From Bacteroidales bacterium UBA714 (GTDB lineage Bacteria; Bacteroidota; Bacteroidia; Bacteroidales; UBA932), in NCBI GenBank assembly GCA_002298075.1, contig DBLW01000089.1:1-9278 (forward strand): a stretch of 9,278 nucleotides of DNA. The letters run 5' to 3'. Shown here one piece after another: positions 7,140-9,278 of the stretch. Every line of letters begins with the position of its first letter. Position 1 is the stretch's first letter. The position numbers and the translations under genes were made by a program. The notes under the pieces are model-generated. The model worked only from the letters and a program-made list of their open reading frames with translations, was not told the DNA's origin and made no database searches.

Positions 7140-7206
7140 CATTTTCTTTTTGATTATAAGGGAAGTGCTGCTGACTCAGAGCGGTTCCCATGGAGATATA
7201 AAGCAT

Positions 7207-9278
7207 ATGGAGGGGAAAAATTTAGTAATCGTCGAGTCTCCGGCAAAAGCCGGGACAATCCAGAAATTTCTCGGCAAAGATTTCATAGTAAAATCAAGCT
7301 TCGGACATATAAGGGACCTGAACGACAGCGGCCTGAGCATTGATGTCGAAAACGGCTTCAAGCCTGAGTATGTGATACCGTCAGACAAGAAGAAAGTCGT
7401 ATCAGAACTCAAGAAAGCGGCGAAGGAAGCGTCCACAGTATGGCTTGCATCCGATGAGGACCGTGAGGGAGAGGCCATATCATGGCACCTGTCCGAGACG
7501 CTCGGTCTGGATATGGAAAGGACAAAAAGAATTGTTTTCCACGAGATTACCAAATCCGCAATCCTGAATGCGATAGAGAATCCGAGGCAGATTGACATGT
7601 CGCTTGTGGATGCGCAGCAGGCGCGCCGCGTCCTGGACCGCCTCGTAGGATTCGAGCTTTCTCCGGTGCTGTGGAGAAAGATACAGCCGAAGCTTTCGGC
7701 CGGACGCGTACAGTCAGTCGCCCTGCGCCTTGTCGTTGACAGGGAAAGGGAGATTCTGGCTTTCCGCAGCGAGCAGTATTATAAGGTAAGCGCTATTTTC
7801 CACCCGGAAGGAACTCCGGAAGGCACACTTGTAAAGGCACATCTGGACAGGAAGTTCCCGGACATTGACTCAGCCAAGGATTTCCTTGAAAGATGCATCG
7901 GAGCCAGGTTTTCGATATCCGACATAGAAAAGAAAGAGGGTTCAAAGACTCCTGCGGCACCTTTCACCACATCAACCCTCCAGCAGGAGGCCGCCAGGAA
8001 GCTGAGACTGTCCGTCAGCCAGACCATGAGCATCGCACAGAAGCTTTATGAGCATGGTCTCATAACCTATATGCGTACCGACTCGACAAACCTCTCCTCT
8101 TTGGCCATACATGCAGCCAAGGAGTTCATCTGCGGACATTTCGGGGAAGAATACTCCAAGACAAGGCAGTACAAGACCAAGGCCAAGGGAGCGCAGGAAG
8201 CCCACGAGGCGATAAGGCCGACATATATCGGAAACACCTCCATCGAAGGAACCGCACAGGAACAGAGGCTGTACGAGCTCATCTGGAAGCGCACAGTGGC
8301 ATCCCAGATGTCTGATGCGCGCATCCTCAAGACAGACATAAAGGTATCAAGCGACAAGGGAGACGAGAAATTTGACGTCCAGGCAAGCCAGGTGCTTTTC
8401 GACGGCTTCCTGAAACTTTATATCGAAAGCACGGACGATCCTCAGCAGGACGACGAGGCGGTAATGCTGCCGGAGATGCACATAGGCGACGTGATGACAG
8501 AGAACGGAATCTCGGCCGAATGCAAATTCACATCAGCCCCGTCAAGATACTCGGAGGCAACACTCGTGAAAAAACTCGAGGAACTGGGAATCGGCCGCCC
8601 TTCAACTTATGCGCCTACCATCTCGACACTGACAAAGGGCAGAGGATATATAGTAAAAGGGGACAAGCCAGGAGAAAAGCATAATGTCACCAATCTCATG
8701 CTCAGGAACGGGACCATCTCGTCCTCATCCGTCACGGAGACCACCGGTGCGGAAAAAGGCAAGCTGCTTCCGCAGGACATAGGAATGATAGTGACTGACT
8801 ATCTCGTTAAGAATTTCGGCAGCATCCTCGACTACGGATTCACCGCTAACGTTGAAAAAGATTTCGACAAAATCGCCGAGGGCGACATGCCTTGGAACAA
8901 TGTCATAAGCGAATTTTACGGCCCTTTCCACGGAAAGATACAGGAGACCCTGAGCAACCAGGAATACAGCCACGTCAGCAGAGAACTTGGCGTTGACCCG
9001 AAAGACGGGAAGACCCTCACGGCAAAATACGGAAAATACGGGCCTTACATCCAGAAAGGGGACGGCGAGGACAAGACATATGCCAACCTGGCTCCGAACC
9101 AGCTAATCGAGAGCATCACGCTTGAAGAGGCCCTTAAACTGTTTGAGCTGCCACGCACAGTAGGGCAATACGGAGGAATCGACATAATCTGCACCAAGGG
9201 CCGCTTCGGTCCGTACATCAAATACGGTGACAAGAACATTTCCCTTCCGCGAGGAACCGACCCGCTGAAAGTTGACCT
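7207..9278 (+). CDS. topA: DNA topoisomerase I, 3' end missing
   Basis: This type IA topoisomerase relaxes negative supercoils by cutting one strand through a 5'-phosphotyrosine. The window holds 690 codons and the frame is open at the edge; related Bacteroidota proteins are somewhat longer, so roughly the last hundred residues are probably lost. The TOPRIM domain begins at NLVIVESPAKAGTI (Glu10) and includes ASDEDREGEAI with Asp83, Asp85 and Glu87 for Mg2+. The catalytic tyrosine is Tyr288 in LITYMRTDST. ELGIGRPSTYAPTI lies at 459-472. The C-terminus shows two repeats of the KxGxxGPYIxxG kind (about 607-618 and 665-674) and no CxxC zinc finger in the part seen, as is usual for Bacteroidota. 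One small oddity is Gly in place of the common second Lys of SPAKAKTI. The start is the ATG at 7207; the upstream ATG at 7192 runs into a stop after two codons. There is no clear Shine-Dalgarno box. Confidence 0.96.
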   Translation, partial: MEGKNLVIVESPAKAGTIQKFLGKDFIVKSSFGHIRDLNDSGLSIDVENGFKPEYVIPSDKKKVVSELKKAAKEASTVWLASDEDREGEAISWHLSETLGLDMERTKRIVFHEITKSAILNAIENPRQIDMSLVDAQQARRVLDRLVGFELSPVLWRKIQPKLSAGRVQSVALRLVVDREREILAFRSEQYYKVSAIFHPEGTPEGTLVKAHLDRKFPDIDSAKDFLERCIGARFSISDIEKKEGSKTPAAPFTTSTLQQEAARKLRLSVSQTMSIAQKLYEHGLITYMRTDSTNLSSLAIHAAKEFICGHFGEEYSKTRQYKTKAKGAQEAHEAIRPTYIGNTSIEGTAQEQRLYELIWKRTVASQMSDARILKTDIKVSSDKGDEKFDVQASQVLFDGFLKLYIESTDDPQQDDEAVMLPEMHIGDVMTENGISAECKFTSAPSRYSEATLVKKLEELGIGRPSTYAPTISTLTKGRGYIVKGDKPGEKHNVTNLMLRNGTISSSSVTETTGAEKGKLLPQDIGMIVTDYLVKNFGSILDYGFTANVEKDFDKIAEGDMPWNNVISEFYGPFHGKIQETLSNQEYSHVSRELGVDPKDGKTLTAKYGKYGPYIQKGDGEDKTYANLAPNQLIESITLEEALKLFELPRTVGQYGGIDIICTKGRFGPYIKYGDKNISLPRGTDPLKVD

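Noticed and set aside
7011..7343. A 110-codon plus-strand frame across the promoter region and the topA start
   Set aside because: It runs through the non-coding gap and then out of frame into the strongly conserved start of topA, so it is a chance frame.
1..9278. Mobile element, CRISPR array, toxin-antitoxin or defence system
   Set aside because: All substantial coding space is taken by housekeeping genes and one lipoprotein. I saw no transposase, integrase, regularly spaced repeats, or terminal repeats with target duplications.

Overview
The window looks like ordinary core-genome DNA from a member of the Bacteroidota, most likely order Bacteroidales. The evidence is a PBP1A-ddl-prmC cluster of Bacteroidales character, a TopA whose C-terminus carries KxGRYGPY-type repeats, and a lipoprotein with an N-terminal SSGNGYDEEYTM / PGSGVGD signature that I associate from memory with uncharacterised Bacteroidales proteins. 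Starts lack clear Shine-Dalgarno sequences, and promoter-like sites resemble the Bacteroidetes TAnnTTTG -7 box. Genus cannot be fixed from the sequence alone.

Layout. Bases 1-1359 (+) hold the 3' part of a U32-family (RlhA/YegQ-like) protein whose 5' end lies outside the window. Its last 32 bases overlap tail-to-tail with a minus-strand gene for a predicted 411-residue lipoprotein (1328-2563). A 133-bp intergenic stretch (2564-2696) follows, packed with three abutting inverted repeats. One is a convincing intrinsic terminator for the operon to its right. The other two, one of them a perfect 12-bp-arm palindrome, lie in the promoter/leader region of the lipoprotein gene. Next is a compact minus-strand operon read in the order PBP1A (4619-6994), ddl (3581-4597) and prmC (2697-3584), with a 21-nt gap and then a 4-nt ATGA overlap. 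A divergent promoter region of about 212 bp (6995-7206) separates this operon from topA (+, 7207 to the window edge, incomplete).

How the genes work together. Ddl makes the D-Ala-D-Ala dipeptide that becomes the end of the peptidoglycan stem peptide. PBP1A polymerises glycan strands and uses that same dipeptide as its cross-linking donor, so the two are directly linked in cell-wall synthesis. PrmC methylates the GGQ glutamine of release factors and appears to be joined to ddl only by translational coupling. U32 proteins of the RlhA type modify rRNA, and TopA relaxes negative supercoils. Both are housekeeping and unrelated to the wall operon.

I found no mobile element, CRISPR array, tRNA or rRNA gene, and nothing that amounts to a new biological system. 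The points most worth a second look are the stacked palindromes at 2564-2671, the uncharacterised lipoprotein, and the tail-to-tail gene overlap.
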